Positions 16,273-24,796 of a stretch of 64,000 nucleotides of DNA are shown here, one piece after another. The stretch's first letter is position 1. Each line of letters begins with the position of its first letter. The DNA is taken from positions 1-64,000 of the forward strand of contig WGNA01000009.1 in the NCBI GenBank assembly GCA_016124755.1. The letters are read 5' to 3'. The notes under the pieces are model-generated. The model saw only the letters and a list, made by a program, of their open reading frames with translations, was not told where the DNA came from and ran no database searches. The position numbers were made by a program, and so were the translations under genes. The stretch is from Bacteroidota bacterium (lineage in GTDB: Bacteria; Bacteroidota; Bacteroidia; NS11-12g; UBA9320).

Positions 16273-17580
16273 TCAGAAGGCAAATGAGGTGATGAGTCGT
16301 CCGTAAATTTCATGTCCGTCGAGCGGGGTGAGTGTTGTATCATCGATGGCATCACCCAGCGTCATGTAACTCACGGATGTCTGAATTTTAAAGCTGTAAT
16401 TCCGACCGAAATATTTGGATAAGCCCAAAGTGTAATTCGCCGGCCGGTTGTAAAAAGTAATGTTGTTCAGGAAAGAATTTTTATCCGCTTTTAAATAGGT
16501 GTACCGCGCATCAACCGACCATCCGTTTTTGAAAATATAACCCGCCTGAAGGTTGTATCCTTTGCCGAGCATCATTCGGCTCTTTACGTAATTTTCAACA
16601 TCCTGCACACCGTTCACATCAAAGGTGTTGGCTAATGTTCCGTCGGTTCGAACCCGCCACGTGATGTCGTTCGGAACATACGCCGCCGTCGCCACATATT
16701 CACCCAACATCGAAAAGCCGCGGTATTTAAACAGGAAATCAATTCCGAATTTGGTGTAATCGGGAAGAGATTCGTGCAGCGAATCGTTCATATATAAAAT
16801 ATCGCCGCTTCCTCTTCCGCGCCGGCTGCTCATTCCGTAATTGCGGCTCCAAACAGCACCAATCACTAATTTTGGTGAGAGTTCCCGGATAATATCCACT
16901 TCGCGGTACTGCCCGTAATACGTGAACAAACCGAACGGCAGATAATCGATTCGCCCACCGAATTTTAATCCTCCGTGATCCGCTTTAAAGGTGTTGGGAC
17001 CATCGCCGTTATTAATGGTCAGATACGATTTAATATAGTTCCCGTTTCCGAGTCGCGCGGTATGATTGGCGAAAACGCCCACACAACGAATGGTGGCAAA
17101 CGCAGATGTGAGTCGCGATCTTTCTACTAATTGAAGGGTATGAGAACCAACCGTGAGTTCGCGGTTGTCGGTCGGATCGGTTGATTGCCCGAAACGAATG
17201 CTGAAATTGGAAGTCGGATTATAAGCAACCCATGCATCCATCAGCATACCGGAAGATGCATCGCCCGACTCGGCGGTTCCGCTCATATCCAACTGAAGCC
17301 GGTAATCAATTTTTTCATCGAAGGCATCACCGGAAATCCGGAGACGGATTCTGCGCATCCGAAAGCGATTTGCCAGTTCTCCGGTTGTGTCGATCGAAGC
17401 GGATTTCGTTTCAAAAAAAGGTTGTAGATAACCGTTGATCTTAAAGGAATATTCGCTGTTTTTATCTGTAAAAATCAGTCCTTCTCCCGGATGATATTTG
17501 TTGAGTATCGGGTTTTGGGCAAACGCGTTTACCACACCGGAGAACATCCAAAGGGAAATAATGAGAATCCGTTTTCTCAT
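16273..17580 (-). CDS. OprO/P-like outer-membrane porin (upstream copy)
   Basis: 435 residues from the ATG at 17580, one base after the iadA stop (again TGATATG). The signal peptide is MRKRILIISLWMFSGVVNAF. Barrel features match the porin O/P family: FKINGYLQPFFETKSAS, RIRLRISGDAFDEKIDY, SIRFGQSTDPTDNREL, GEYVATAAYVP, and a C-terminal SFAF. It is related to, but clearly diverged from, the porin at 13524-14738; both flank the M14 peptidase. The M14 gene starts one base past its stop, so the three genes are surely co-transcribed. Confidence 0.86.
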   Translation of the reverse strand: MRKRILIISLWMFSGVVNAFAQNPILNKYHPGEGLIFTDKNSEYSFKINGYLQPFFETKSASIDTTGELANRFRMRRIRLRISGDAFDEKIDYRLQLDMSGTAESGDASSGMLMDAWVAYNPTSNFSIRFGQSTDPTDNRELTVGSHTLQLVERSRLTSAFATIRCVGVFANHTARLGNGNYIKSYLTINNGDGPNTFKADHGGLKFGGRIDYLPFGLFTYYGQYREVDIIRELSPKLVIGAVWSRNYGMSSRRGRGSGDILYMNDSLHESLPDYTKFGIDFLFKYRGFSMLGEYVATAAYVPNDITWRVRTDGTLANTFDVNGVQDVENYVKSRMMLGKGYNLQAGYIFKNGWSVDARYTYLKADKNSFLNNITFYNRPANYTLGLSKYFGRNYSFKIQTSVSYMTLGDAIDDTTLTPLDGHEIYGRLITSFAF

Positions 17581-17581
17581 A

Positions 17582-18721
17582 TCAGTTGAAATAAGGTTCA
17601 AACAATAGTTGCCCGTCACCCACCATCTGCCGGCCTTTCGCGAACACATCTTTAAGTTCAAGATTTGAATCGAGAAAACACAGATCGGCATCCGCGTTTA
17701 CAGCGATTCTTCCCTTCTCTTTTAGCCCCAGATTAATGGCCGGATTTAAGGTGATAATTTTAAGTGCTTCTTCTATCGGCAAAATGTTGTTTCGCACTAA
17801 TTGCCGCATTTCCACCAGATTTTCACTCACGGGAGCGCGGTAAAATCCAATCGGTTTTCCGTCTTTATCTTTTCGCTCCAGACCGGCATTCCCGTCGCTG
17901 CTGAAGGTTATCTTATCGATGCTTACACCTTGTTCTAAAGCGTGTTTAACCGCCAGATGCGGATCGGTATATTTCGATGCGCCTGTAGTGATGTCGATTA
18001 TGCCGCCCAATTTCGCAAACCGGATTGCCGCTTCGAAAAGATCTTTCGTTCGCGCAACGTGAGTGGGAGAGATGTGTTCAATCGGGAACTGATAATCTTC
18101 CACCAATTCGAATAACACATCCATTTTAGATTTGAGATTCCCGAGGTGCAAATGCAGAATGCCTTTTTTGTTTCCGATCATTCCACCGACACGAACCTGT
18201 CTCAGCAAACGTGCTAATTCCAATGCCTGTGGATATGATGAACGGATGTCGGTGATCGCGATTTTGCAACCCAAAACCTTGTCGATAAAGATCATGTCTT
18301 CCTGCACATCCTTCATTAGGTGAACCGGATCGAGACCGTAATAACCGGTATGCATATATGCCGACATACCTTCCTGTTCAAAGGATTTCACTTTAGCGTA
18401 CAAAGACTTTATGCTTCGCGTTGAGCCGTCGGTTCCGAGTAATCCAACAACCGTTGTGGTTCCGTGAATGAGCAGTTCTTCGATCCGCATTTCGGGTGTC
18501 ATGGAAGCAAATCCACCTTTCCCGCCGGCACCTGTGATGTGCACGTGCTGGTCGATAAAACCCGGCGTTGCGATTTTTCCATTCGCATCAAATACCTGAG
18601 TATCCGGGATATTCGGATCAATCTGATCTTCAATTGCCAGTATTTTTCCGGCACCGATCAGGATGTCTTTTTTGCCTAAAGGAGCCGGACTGTATATATC
18701 AGCGTTTTTAATTATTACCAT
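17582..18721 (-). CDS. iadA: Isoaspartyl dipeptidase (beta-aspartyl peptidase)
   Basis: 379 residues, close to the E. coli enzyme in length and sequence. It hydrolyses beta-aspartyl dipeptides that arise from damaged proteins or from polymers such as cyanophycin. Amidohydrolase metal ligands are in place: H59 and H61 (DQHVHITG), bridging carbamylated Lys153 (LGCKIAITD), H192 (HLHLGN), H221 (SPTHVAR) and catalytic D276 (SSDGNAG). The protein has no signal peptide and is cytoplasmic. Its start overlaps the dcuC stop by 7 bases, so import and hydrolysis are translationally linked. This gene gives the best clue to the operon's substrate. Confidence 0.93.
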   Translation of the reverse strand: MVIIKNADIYSPAPLGKKDILIGAGKILAIEDQIDPNIPDTQVFDANGKIATPGFIDQHVHITGAGGKGGFASMTPEMRIEELLIHGTTTVVGLLGTDGSTRSIKSLYAKVKSFEQEGMSAYMHTGYYGLDPVHLMKDVQEDMIFIDKVLGCKIAITDIRSSYPQALELARLLRQVRVGGMIGNKKGILHLHLGNLKSKMDVLFELVEDYQFPIEHISPTHVARTKDLFEAAIRFAKLGGIIDITTGASKYTDPHLAVKHALEQGVSIDKITFSSDGNAGLERKDKDGKPIGFYRAPVSENLVEMRQLVRNNILPIEEALKIITLNPAINLGLKEKGRIAVNADADLCFLDSNLELKDVFAKGRQMVGDGQLLFEPYFN

Positions 18722-20598
18722 TGAATGAAATGAATAAGGAGCATGAAGATTAATGCAATTCCGAGCGGTATTACATTGCGTTTTACGATTTGAAGACTGG
18801 AAACTCCGGCGATTTCGGCTACGGAGATCAGCACACCGGCAACCGGACTAACGGTTCTTCCCATGGAAGCCGCCATGTTCATCGGGAGGATGAATTTTAC
18901 CGCATCAACACCAAAGGCTTTTGCGATTTTCGGGACTAATGGTCCGAAGGCGAAGAAGGCGGCATTCCCGCTTCCCATCAGCATGGATGCGAAGAAGATA
19001 ATGCACGTCATTACAATGGCAATTCCCATGGCACCGAGCCCGAGACTCTGCGACAAATTCACCAGACCGTCGATGAAACCCAGCGCAATTAAACCCTTGG
19101 CAAAAATGTCGGCGGCAATAATGAGTGTAACCACCGACTTAAAAATGTTGCCCATTCCATTCCAGAATGAAGTGAGCGTAGAAAGTACCTTTTTAACATT
19201 TCTCGTCCGGATCAATTCGAAACCAATTCCGAAGAACAGGCTGATGAACATTGCCGTTGTGGTATCGAGCTTAACCCGAAACGGCAAAAAATCGAAGATC
19301 TCGGAAAAAACAACCAGAAGAATTAAGGGCAATACCGGAATGATCGCATATAGTTTCGGAGGATTAATTCCATTTTGTTCATCCTCACCTGTTACTGTTT
19401 CTGTTACCGTTTCCGTTACCGTTACCGTTTCTGTTTCCAATTGCGTTGCTTCGCTACGCTCAGCATGACGGGTTTCCTTTTGGGGTGATAGGGGATTCTT
19501 CGTTTCACTCAGAATCGTATCCCCGCTCTTTCGCTCTTTTGCTCTTTCGTTCTTTGAACCTGTTACCGTCTCCGATTCTGTTCCCGTTACTGTTACTGTT
19601 TCCGTTCCCAATTCCGTTGCTTCGCTACGCTCAGCATGACGGGTTTCCTTTGTGGGTAATATGGGATTCTTCGTTTCACTCAGAATCGTATCCCCGCTCT
19701 TTCGCTCTTTTTCTCTTTCGCTCTTTGAACCTGTTCCCGTCTCCGACTCTGTTTCTGTTCCAGTTACTGTTACCGTTTCCGTTCCCGTTTCCAATTGGGT
19801 TGCTTCGCTACGCTCAGCATGACGGGTTTCCTTTTGGGGTGATAGGGGATTCTTCGTTTCACTCAGAATCGTATCCCCGCTCTCTCGCTCTTTTGCTCTC
19901 TCGCTCTTTAAAACTGTTCCCGTCTCCGTCCTCCGGTCAAAATACCGGTTCACGAAATAATAACTGACAATCAAAACAATGCTGAGCGGCCAGGCAATCG
20001 GAATCTGAAAATTCAGGAAATAAACCACGGCATCCAATCCGGCCAGATGAGTTGCCGCAGCGGTCATGGCAGATGCAGGTCCCAGGCCGAATGCGGTACA
20101 GGCTGTAATTACCGATACTGCTGTTATCCGGCTCACTCCGAGTCCGGTAAGAATCGGAAAAACAGAAGCCATGAGCAACAGTCCCATTCCTGCCGCAGAG
20201 GGTATACAGATGAACAAAACCTGCCCGATGGGAATCACCGCAACAGCAGCGATATGTGGATGTTTTTTTAAAACACTTAATGGTTTTAGCGCCAGATCCA
20301 CCAATGCTTTTGAAGCTCCGATTTTATCGATGTAGGAGACGAATCCTCCAATCACCATAATCATCAAACCCACATTGGCATTGGTTCCCGAGAAGGATTC
20401 ACGAATGAGAACGAAGAGATCAAATCCTTTTAAACCGGAGGGATCGAGAAGTTGCGGCATCGGCATCTTCATCAACATCGCAATGCCGAGCATGAGCAAT
20501 CCTGCAATGAGCAGCAATGCGTGCGGGTTGTAATCCTTCAGGAGTAAATACCCCAGAATGATCACGAAGATCAGTGCGATGACGGGACCGAATATCAT
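18715..20598 (-). CDS. dcuC: DcuC-family C4-dicarboxylate transporter with ~185-residue repeat insertion
   Basis: 627 residues against about 461 for E. coli DcuC. Both halves align well: GLMIMVIGGFVSYIDKIGAS, VSRITAVSVITACTAFGLGP, and in the second half GSGNAAFFAFGPLVPKIAK and MGRTVSPVAGVLISVAEIAG. Between them, residues ~224-408 are extra. They fall in the central loop, where E. coli has a short hydrophilic linker, and consist of three copies of SGDTILSETKNP followed by ETRHAERSEAT, joined by TETVTVTGTE-type repeats. The frame stays open, so the loop is probably translated. The natural substrate may be aspartate or beta-aspartyl compounds, since iadA overlaps it. The upstream lipoprotein gene ends 3 bases before the start. 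Confidence 0.88.
   Translation of the reverse strand: MIFGPVIALIFVIILGYLLLKDYNPHALLLIAGLLMLGIAMLMKMPMPQLLDPSGLKGFDLFVLIRESFSGTNANVGLMIMVIGGFVSYIDKIGASKALVDLALKPLSVLKKHPHIAAVAVIPIGQVLFICIPSAAGMGLLLMASVFPILTGLGVSRITAVSVITACTAFGLGPASAMTAAATHLAGLDAVVYFLNFQIPIAWPLSIVLIVSYYFVNRYFDRRTETGTVLKSERAKERESGDTILSETKNPLSPQKETRHAERSEATQLETGTETVTVTGTETESETGTGSKSEREKERKSGDTILSETKNPILPTKETRHAERSEATELGTETVTVTGTESETVTGSKNERAKERKSGDTILSETKNPLSPQKETRHAERSEATQLETETVTVTETVTETVTGEDEQNGINPPKLYAIIPVLPLILLVVFSEIFDFLPFRVKLDTTTAMFISLFFGIGFELIRTRNVKKVLSTLTSFWNGMGNIFKSVVTLIIAADIFAKGLIALGFIDGLVNLSQSLGLGAMGIAIVMTCIIFFASMLMGSGNAAFFAFGPLVPKIAKAFGVDAVKFILPMNMAASMGRTVSPVAGVLISVAEIAGVSSLQIVKRNVIPLGIALIFMLLIHFIQW
19375..19929 (-). 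repeat. In-frame array of palindromic repeats inside dcuC
   Basis: Three ~115-base copies (about 19444-19558, 19614-19728 and 19797-19912), spaced 170-185 bases. Each contains GATTCT...AGAATC arms and the segment TGCTTCGCTACGCTCAGCAT, which I recognise as a repeat usually found between genes in many Bacteroidota and other bacteria. The joining DNA is a degenerate hexamer series of GGAAAC and GGTAAC on the coding strand, encoding Glu-Thr-Val-Thr. All lengths preserve the frame. Confidence 0.9.
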
Positions 20599-20601
20599 GT
20601 A

Positions 20602-21540
20602 TTAAAATGCAGTTCCGTCGACCTTGGTTCCCGGAGAAAACAGTTTTGTTGAGTGAGCGCTGTGTTGTTCGAAATCACCGGTAATGTCGGGATAACGGGT
20701 GTACGATTCGTTCGGATTGTTCGAAAGCGGTTCGATGTTGAATCGCAAAAGTGTGTCACCCGCGGCACTTACAAAGAGCAATTCGTCCCCTGCGTTGTTG
20801 AGGTTCAGATCACCGGAAGTGCTGGTTTGAACAGTTGCTCCACCAAAGGTTCCGGTTGGGGTGCCGCCACCAAAAACCACGAATGCTTTTCCGGGTTGAA
20901 TGATGGTTCCGTTGGGAACGAGGTGGTTTGGCGTTCCGGTTAATGAATTCTCAGTGTCAAAGATTTTATAACCGCTGAGGTCGATTGCCTGTGAAGACAA
21001 ATTTACAAATTCCACAAATTCATCCTCGGCCTGAGAATAACTGCCGTCTCCGTTAGCGTCGCCGTCGAGTCCGTTATTCGAAGGATCGTATAAAACCTCA
21101 TTAATAACCATGTTAAACTGTGCGGGCACATCGTCGTCTTCAATCACAATTTCCACTTTCTGAACTCCGTCTTCCTCTGCTCCGGTAACCGATTGCATGT
21201 CGACCTGAATCGTTTCGTTTCCTTCTTTAATCGTATCCTGTACTGCAGTTAAAGTGATTTTAGAACTAATCTGCCCTTTGGGAATTGTGATTTGTGCATC
21301 GGCGTTAAAATCCTTTCCCGATTCCGCGTCACCGGAAAAGGCGAGCATCACTACCACATCTTCTTCCATCACAGAGCCGAGGGTTGCAGTGAGTACCGAG
21401 CTTCCTCCGTCTTCCGAAATGGTAACCGGATCGGCGCTAAGAGCAACCTTTCCGGCATTAATCGGTTCCACATCATCTGTTTTGCATCCGCTAAATGCCA
21501 GTGCCGCCAACGGAATCAGAGCAAATATTTTGTGATTCAT
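20602..21540 (-). CDS. Surface lipoprotein with Calx-beta and lamin-tail domains
   Basis: 312 residues. The lipobox is LAFSGC, followed by KTDD, which fits the acidic/lysine export signal reported for surface lipoproteins of Bacteroidota. Residues ~33-135 are a Calx-beta-like Ca-binding domain (ISEDGGSSVLTATL, IVIEDDD). Residues ~145-312 are a lamin-tail domain (INEVLYDPSNN, YKIFDTENS) containing a DGDANGDGSYSQAEDE loop that looks like a calcium site. Its lamin-tail domain is a close paralogue of the one in the gene just upstream, which ends 11 bases earlier. It is the second gene of the dcuC-iadA operon. No enzymatic motif is visible; a binding role at the surface is plausible. Confidence 0.85.
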   Translation of the reverse strand: MNHKIFALIPLAALAFSGCKTDDVEPINAGKVALSADPVTISEDGGSSVLTATLGSVMEEDVVVMLAFSGDAESGKDFNADAQITIPKGQISSKITLTAVQDTIKEGNETIQVDMQSVTGAEEDGVQKVEIVIEDDDVPAQFNMVINEVLYDPSNNGLDGDANGDGSYSQAEDEFVEFVNLSSQAIDLSGYKIFDTENSLTGTPNHLVPNGTIIQPGKAFVVFGGGTPTGTFGGATVQTSTSGDLNLNNAGDELLFVSAAGDTLLRFNIEPLSNNPNESYTRYPDITGDFEQHSAHSTKLFSPGTKVDGTAF

Positions 21541-21551
21541 CGATCGGAATT

Positions 21552-23138
21552 TTATTGTTTAACCAACCGAACGTGAGCGATATCACCACCGAGTACAACG
21601 TTGGCGTAATAAACTCCGGGCTTCAATGAACTGAGATCGATTTTTTCAAAATCAGAGGAAACATTCAATACTTCCTGACCTGAAATGTTCATAAAGACAA
21701 CACCGGATACAGGCGTTGTTGAATGAATGCGGATGAAATCATTCGCCGGGTTCGGATAGATTACCAGGTTGTGATCCACATCCACCACAGAACTTTCCTG
21801 ATTGGTGATCGTGACGTCTGCCGAACCGCTGGTGCCGCTTCCGTCTTTTGCCGTGGCGGTAACTTTTACGGTTCCGTTACCCGCCGCGGTGAGCATTCCG
21901 TTGTTGTCGATCGTGGCAATTTGTGTATCGTCAACAGACCAGGTGTACGTTGTGTCCACTGCATATTTCGGAGTCACAATGGCTTCCATCTGAAGTGTTC
22001 CGGCTTTAGTGCTGATTGAACTAACACCATCTTTTCCCTGAACCGTAATGGATGAAACATTTACATCCTTGCAAATCGGATATCGGCAGGAAGCATAATA
22101 CATGTTTTCAGAACTGTCGGTGCATTCGGGAGTGGCCGTGTACCAGCCGGTGTCGGTGAGGTAAGCCCACGAATCGGAATATTCCCAGGGCATTCCGGTT
22201 CCATCCACGTTTGCATCTCCGTAGGTGTCGATCACATTTAGTCCTAAAAACAGTTCAATTGCATCATCACCATTCTGACTAATTACTTCCGTAGTGTCGA
22301 CAATAATGTGTTCGAATTCTGCGAAACATTCCACCATATAAGCTGCCATTGCTGCGGAATCACGCACTACCAAAACATCTTCGCCGGCAGCAACCGAAAT
22401 GGCCGGAAGGTTAAATTCTCGTCCGTCGGTTCCGCCTCCATTGTTGGCAACGCCGATTCCGTAATTGCTGAGATCCGAAATGGCTGAGTCTGCGCGCAGG
22501 TGGATCGCTTTTCCAGTAGAGCCTGCCGCCGGAGTAGTGAAATCAATTACTCCCTGAAGATGAATTTCACGGGCGAATGGCATGCTGTCCACCGTAAGGC
22601 CGGGTGAAAACAATCGGGAAGTATTGGTTCCGTGTTGTTCGAATTCACCGGTGAAATCCGGATTACGGGTGTACGATTCATTCGGGTTATTGGAGAGCGC
22701 ATCGGAGTCGAAACTCAGAACGGGTTTTCCGGTAGCGTCTTTAATGATAATTACTTCGCCGGTGTTGTTCAGACTCATTCCGTCAACTGCAGTATCCACC
22801 AAAACCAAAGCGTTTCCGAAATAGCCGGTAGGAGTGCCACCACCAAAAACAACCACCACTCCTTTGGGAGCGATCACGGTTCCTGCCGGGAAAGTAAACC
22901 GCAGCGAACCTCCGGTTGTATCATCCCAGATTTCGTAGCCGCTCATGTCTACATACGTGGTTCCGGCATTTACAAATTCAATAAAGGCGTCGGCTTCCTG
23001 GTCGTAAACTCCGTCGCCGTTGGCATCTCCGTCGAGTGCGTTGTTAGACGGATCGTACAGTACTTCGTTAATAATAATTTGTCCGAAGGCGGTTGACCCC
23101 AGAACAAAAAGCATTGCTAATAAGTATATCTTTCTCAT
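21552..23138 (-). CDS. T9SS type A sorted protein with lamin-tail and Big2 domains
   Basis: 528 residues. The signal peptide is MRKIYLLAMLFVLGSTAFGQ. A lamin-tail domain (20-~195) contains LDGDANGDGVYDQEAD and YEIWDDTTGG. A second lamin-tail-like region follows (~195-340: ATPECTDSSE at its end). A Big2 Ig-like domain lies at ~365-440 (TIDNNGMLTAAGNGTVKVTA), and a T9SS type A tail at ~450-528 (LVIYPNPANDF, LKPGVYYANVV). First gene of the seven-gene reverse operon; its promoter must lie in the 81 bases shared with the divergent MocR-like gene. Secreted-nuclease or adhesin context is typical for lamin-tail domains, but no nuclease domain is present here. Confidence 0.86.
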   Translation of the reverse strand: MRKIYLLAMLFVLGSTAFGQIIINEVLYDPSNNALDGDANGDGVYDQEADAFIEFVNAGTTYVDMSGYEIWDDTTGGSLRFTFPAGTVIAPKGVVVVFGGGTPTGYFGNALVLVDTAVDGMSLNNTGEVIIIKDATGKPVLSFDSDALSNNPNESYTRNPDFTGEFEQHGTNTSRLFSPGLTVDSMPFAREIHLQGVIDFTTPAAGSTGKAIHLRADSAISDLSNYGIGVANNGGGTDGREFNLPAISVAAGEDVLVVRDSAAMAAYMVECFAEFEHIIVDTTEVISQNGDDAIELFLGLNVIDTYGDANVDGTGMPWEYSDSWAYLTDTGWYTATPECTDSSENMYYASCRYPICKDVNVSSITVQGKDGVSSISTKAGTLQMEAIVTPKYAVDTTYTWSVDDTQIATIDNNGMLTAAGNGTVKVTATAKDGSGTSGSADVTITNQESSVVDVDHNLVIYPNPANDFIRIHSTTPVSGVVFMNISGQEVLNVSSDFEKIDLSSLKPGVYYANVVLGGDIAHVRLVKQ

Positions 23139-23219
23139 TGCTGTATAAATTGATAATGTCGCGAATTCACGGGCATTTTTCCTGAATTCAAGTCAAAATA
23201 AGAGGATAAAAATCTACAT
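23139..23219. promoter_or_regulatory. Divergent control region between the operon and its putative regulator
   Basis: 81 bases between two divergent start codons, so both promoters and any regulator site should be here. A TACATTTG element (23215-23222) fits the -7 box for the rightward gene but covers its proposed TTG start. No -33 TTTG is correctly spaced. The palindrome GAATTC occurs twice (23163-23168 and 23184-23189). Confidence 0.45.
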
Positions 23220-24734
23220 TTGGCAGACCAATATCACACAAATAAAGATACCAATTTGAAAGCCGGATTGAGAAAAATTGAATTGAGTTTTCGGGCGGCC
23301 GGAAAGAAAGAAGGTGAAAAAAAGTACCACTTGCTGTTTCGGGTGATCAAGGAATTAATTCTCAACGGTGAGATGCCGGATCAGTTTACATTGCCTCCGA
23401 GCCGAATGCTGGCGACGTCACTGGGAATTTCCAGAAGTACGGTAATTCGCGCGTATGAGACTTTAAAATTCGAGACATTAATTACCGGCAAAGCGGGGTC
23501 GGGTTATAAAATAAAGGCACCGGAAATCCGCACGGTAAAACCGGTTCCACCGAGTACCGATAATTTTCCCAAACTATCGAAAGCGGGCAATGCCTTTTAC
23601 AGCAACATCAATCTGATCAATAGCACCGAAGACGAAAGCATCGCCTTTCGACCGGGGTTGCCGCCGCTCGATATTTTTCCGGTTACCCAATGGAAGCGGC
23701 TTTCCAACAATTACTGGCGACACATTAGTCTGAGCAGTTTGTCGTATTCGGCAACCGCAGGCATCCGGGCGTTAAAACAAAACATCGCCGATTATCTTTC
23801 CGTAAGCCGTGGAGTTCATTGCAGTGCCGAGCAGGTCTTTGTGGTTTCAGGATCACTTCAGTCATTATATATAATCGGAAAGGCATTTCTGGATCCGGGT
23901 GATGTGGCGGTTTTGGAAAATCCGACGTTCCCCAATGCACATTCTATTTTCAAAAGTATGTTGGCCGAACTCGCACCTGTTGATGTGGATTCAGAAGGAA
24001 TAATGATTAATTCAGTAGATCCGCAAAAAGCGCGGAAAGCCAAGATTCTTCACGTAACTCCGAGCTGCCATTATCCCACCGGAAGATTGATGAGCCGCAA
24101 CCGGAGACTGGAAGTTCTCAAGTGGGCGAGAGAAAACAAATGCCTCATTATTGAAAACGACTACGAACACGAAATTGCGAACCGCAGAAATAGCGAGCCG
24201 AGTTTATTTACGCTGGATGAAGATCAGCGCACCATCTTTCTCGGCACTTTCAATCGATTGCTGCATCCGTCGTTGCGCATCGGATATATGGTGGTGCCGC
24301 TTCATTTAAAAGATGTTTTGGATGCTTTGATGCGTCATTCGCACCGCTTTGTTTCTCCGTCGATTCAGGTGGTGTTGAATCACTTTATTGAAAAGCAATT
24401 GCTGTGGCAACACGTCAACAATCTGGTGGAGGAAGTAGATGCGCGCAGAGACGTTTTTAAAAAGGAATTTCACTCGGCTTTCGATGGCAAACTCACTTTG
24501 CTGGAACCCGATTCTCCGAGTATGCAGTTACTGGCTAAAATTGATGGCGATATCCGCGACCGGGATCTGGTTCAAACATTAAACAAACACCGGATTATCA
24601 CACATGCGTACAGCAAATGTTTTATTGGTGAAGCTAATGAGAACGGATTGATCTTCGGATTTTCACCGGCACGCATTCCCGTTATTAAAAACCGGATCGG
24701 ACAGATGAACCGGATTTTCACCAATCTGGACTGA
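23220..24734 (+). CDS. MocR-like GntR/aminotransferase-fold regulator, PLP lysine replaced by Arg
   Basis: 504 residues if it starts at the TTG at 23220; that codon lies within a promoter-like TACATTTG, so a TTG further in (23268 or 23283) may be the true start. A GntR winged helix is at ~35-100 (LPPSRMLATSLGISRSTVIR). An aminotransferase fold I domain follows: SYSATAGIRALKQNI, VTPSCHYPTG and IENDYEHEI. In MocR proteins the motif GTFSKxLxPxLRxGY carries the PLP-binding Lys; here it reads GTFNRLLHPSLRIGY, with Arg346 at the Lys position. It should thus not form the normal PLP aldimine. It is divergent from the iadA operon and upstream of a hydrolase and a dicarboxylate transporter, so it is the likely regulator of both. 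Confidence 0.85.
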   Translation: MADQYHTNKDTNLKAGLRKIELSFRAAGKKEGEKKYHLLFRVIKELILNGEMPDQFTLPPSRMLATSLGISRSTVIRAYETLKFETLITGKAGSGYKIKAPEIRTVKPVPPSTDNFPKLSKAGNAFYSNINLINSTEDESIAFRPGLPPLDIFPVTQWKRLSNNYWRHISLSSLSYSATAGIRALKQNIADYLSVSRGVHCSAEQVFVVSGSLQSLYIIGKAFLDPGDVAVLENPTFPNAHSIFKSMLAELAPVDVDSEGIMINSVDPQKARKAKILHVTPSCHYPTGRLMSRNRRLEVLKWARENKCLIIENDYEHEIANRRNSEPSLFTLDEDQRTIFLGTFNRLLHPSLRIGYMVVPLHLKDVLDALMRHSHRFVSPSIQVVLNHFIEKQLLWQHVNNLVEEVDARRDVFKKEFHSAFDGKLTLLEPDSPSMQLLAKIDGDIRDRDLVQTLNKHRIITHAYSKCFIGEANENGLIFGFSPARIPVIKNRIGQMNRIFTNLD

Positions 24735-24796
24735 TTTATTAGAAATAATTGGTATGCATTTCGGCAACTGATGCGGAATAATTTCGTGAACACAAC

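Noticed and set aside
19446-19967. Open frame of 173 codons on the forward strand with repeated LRYAQHDGFP.
   Set aside because: It is the antisense reading of the repeat array inside dcuC; the dcuC frame has strong homology on both sides.
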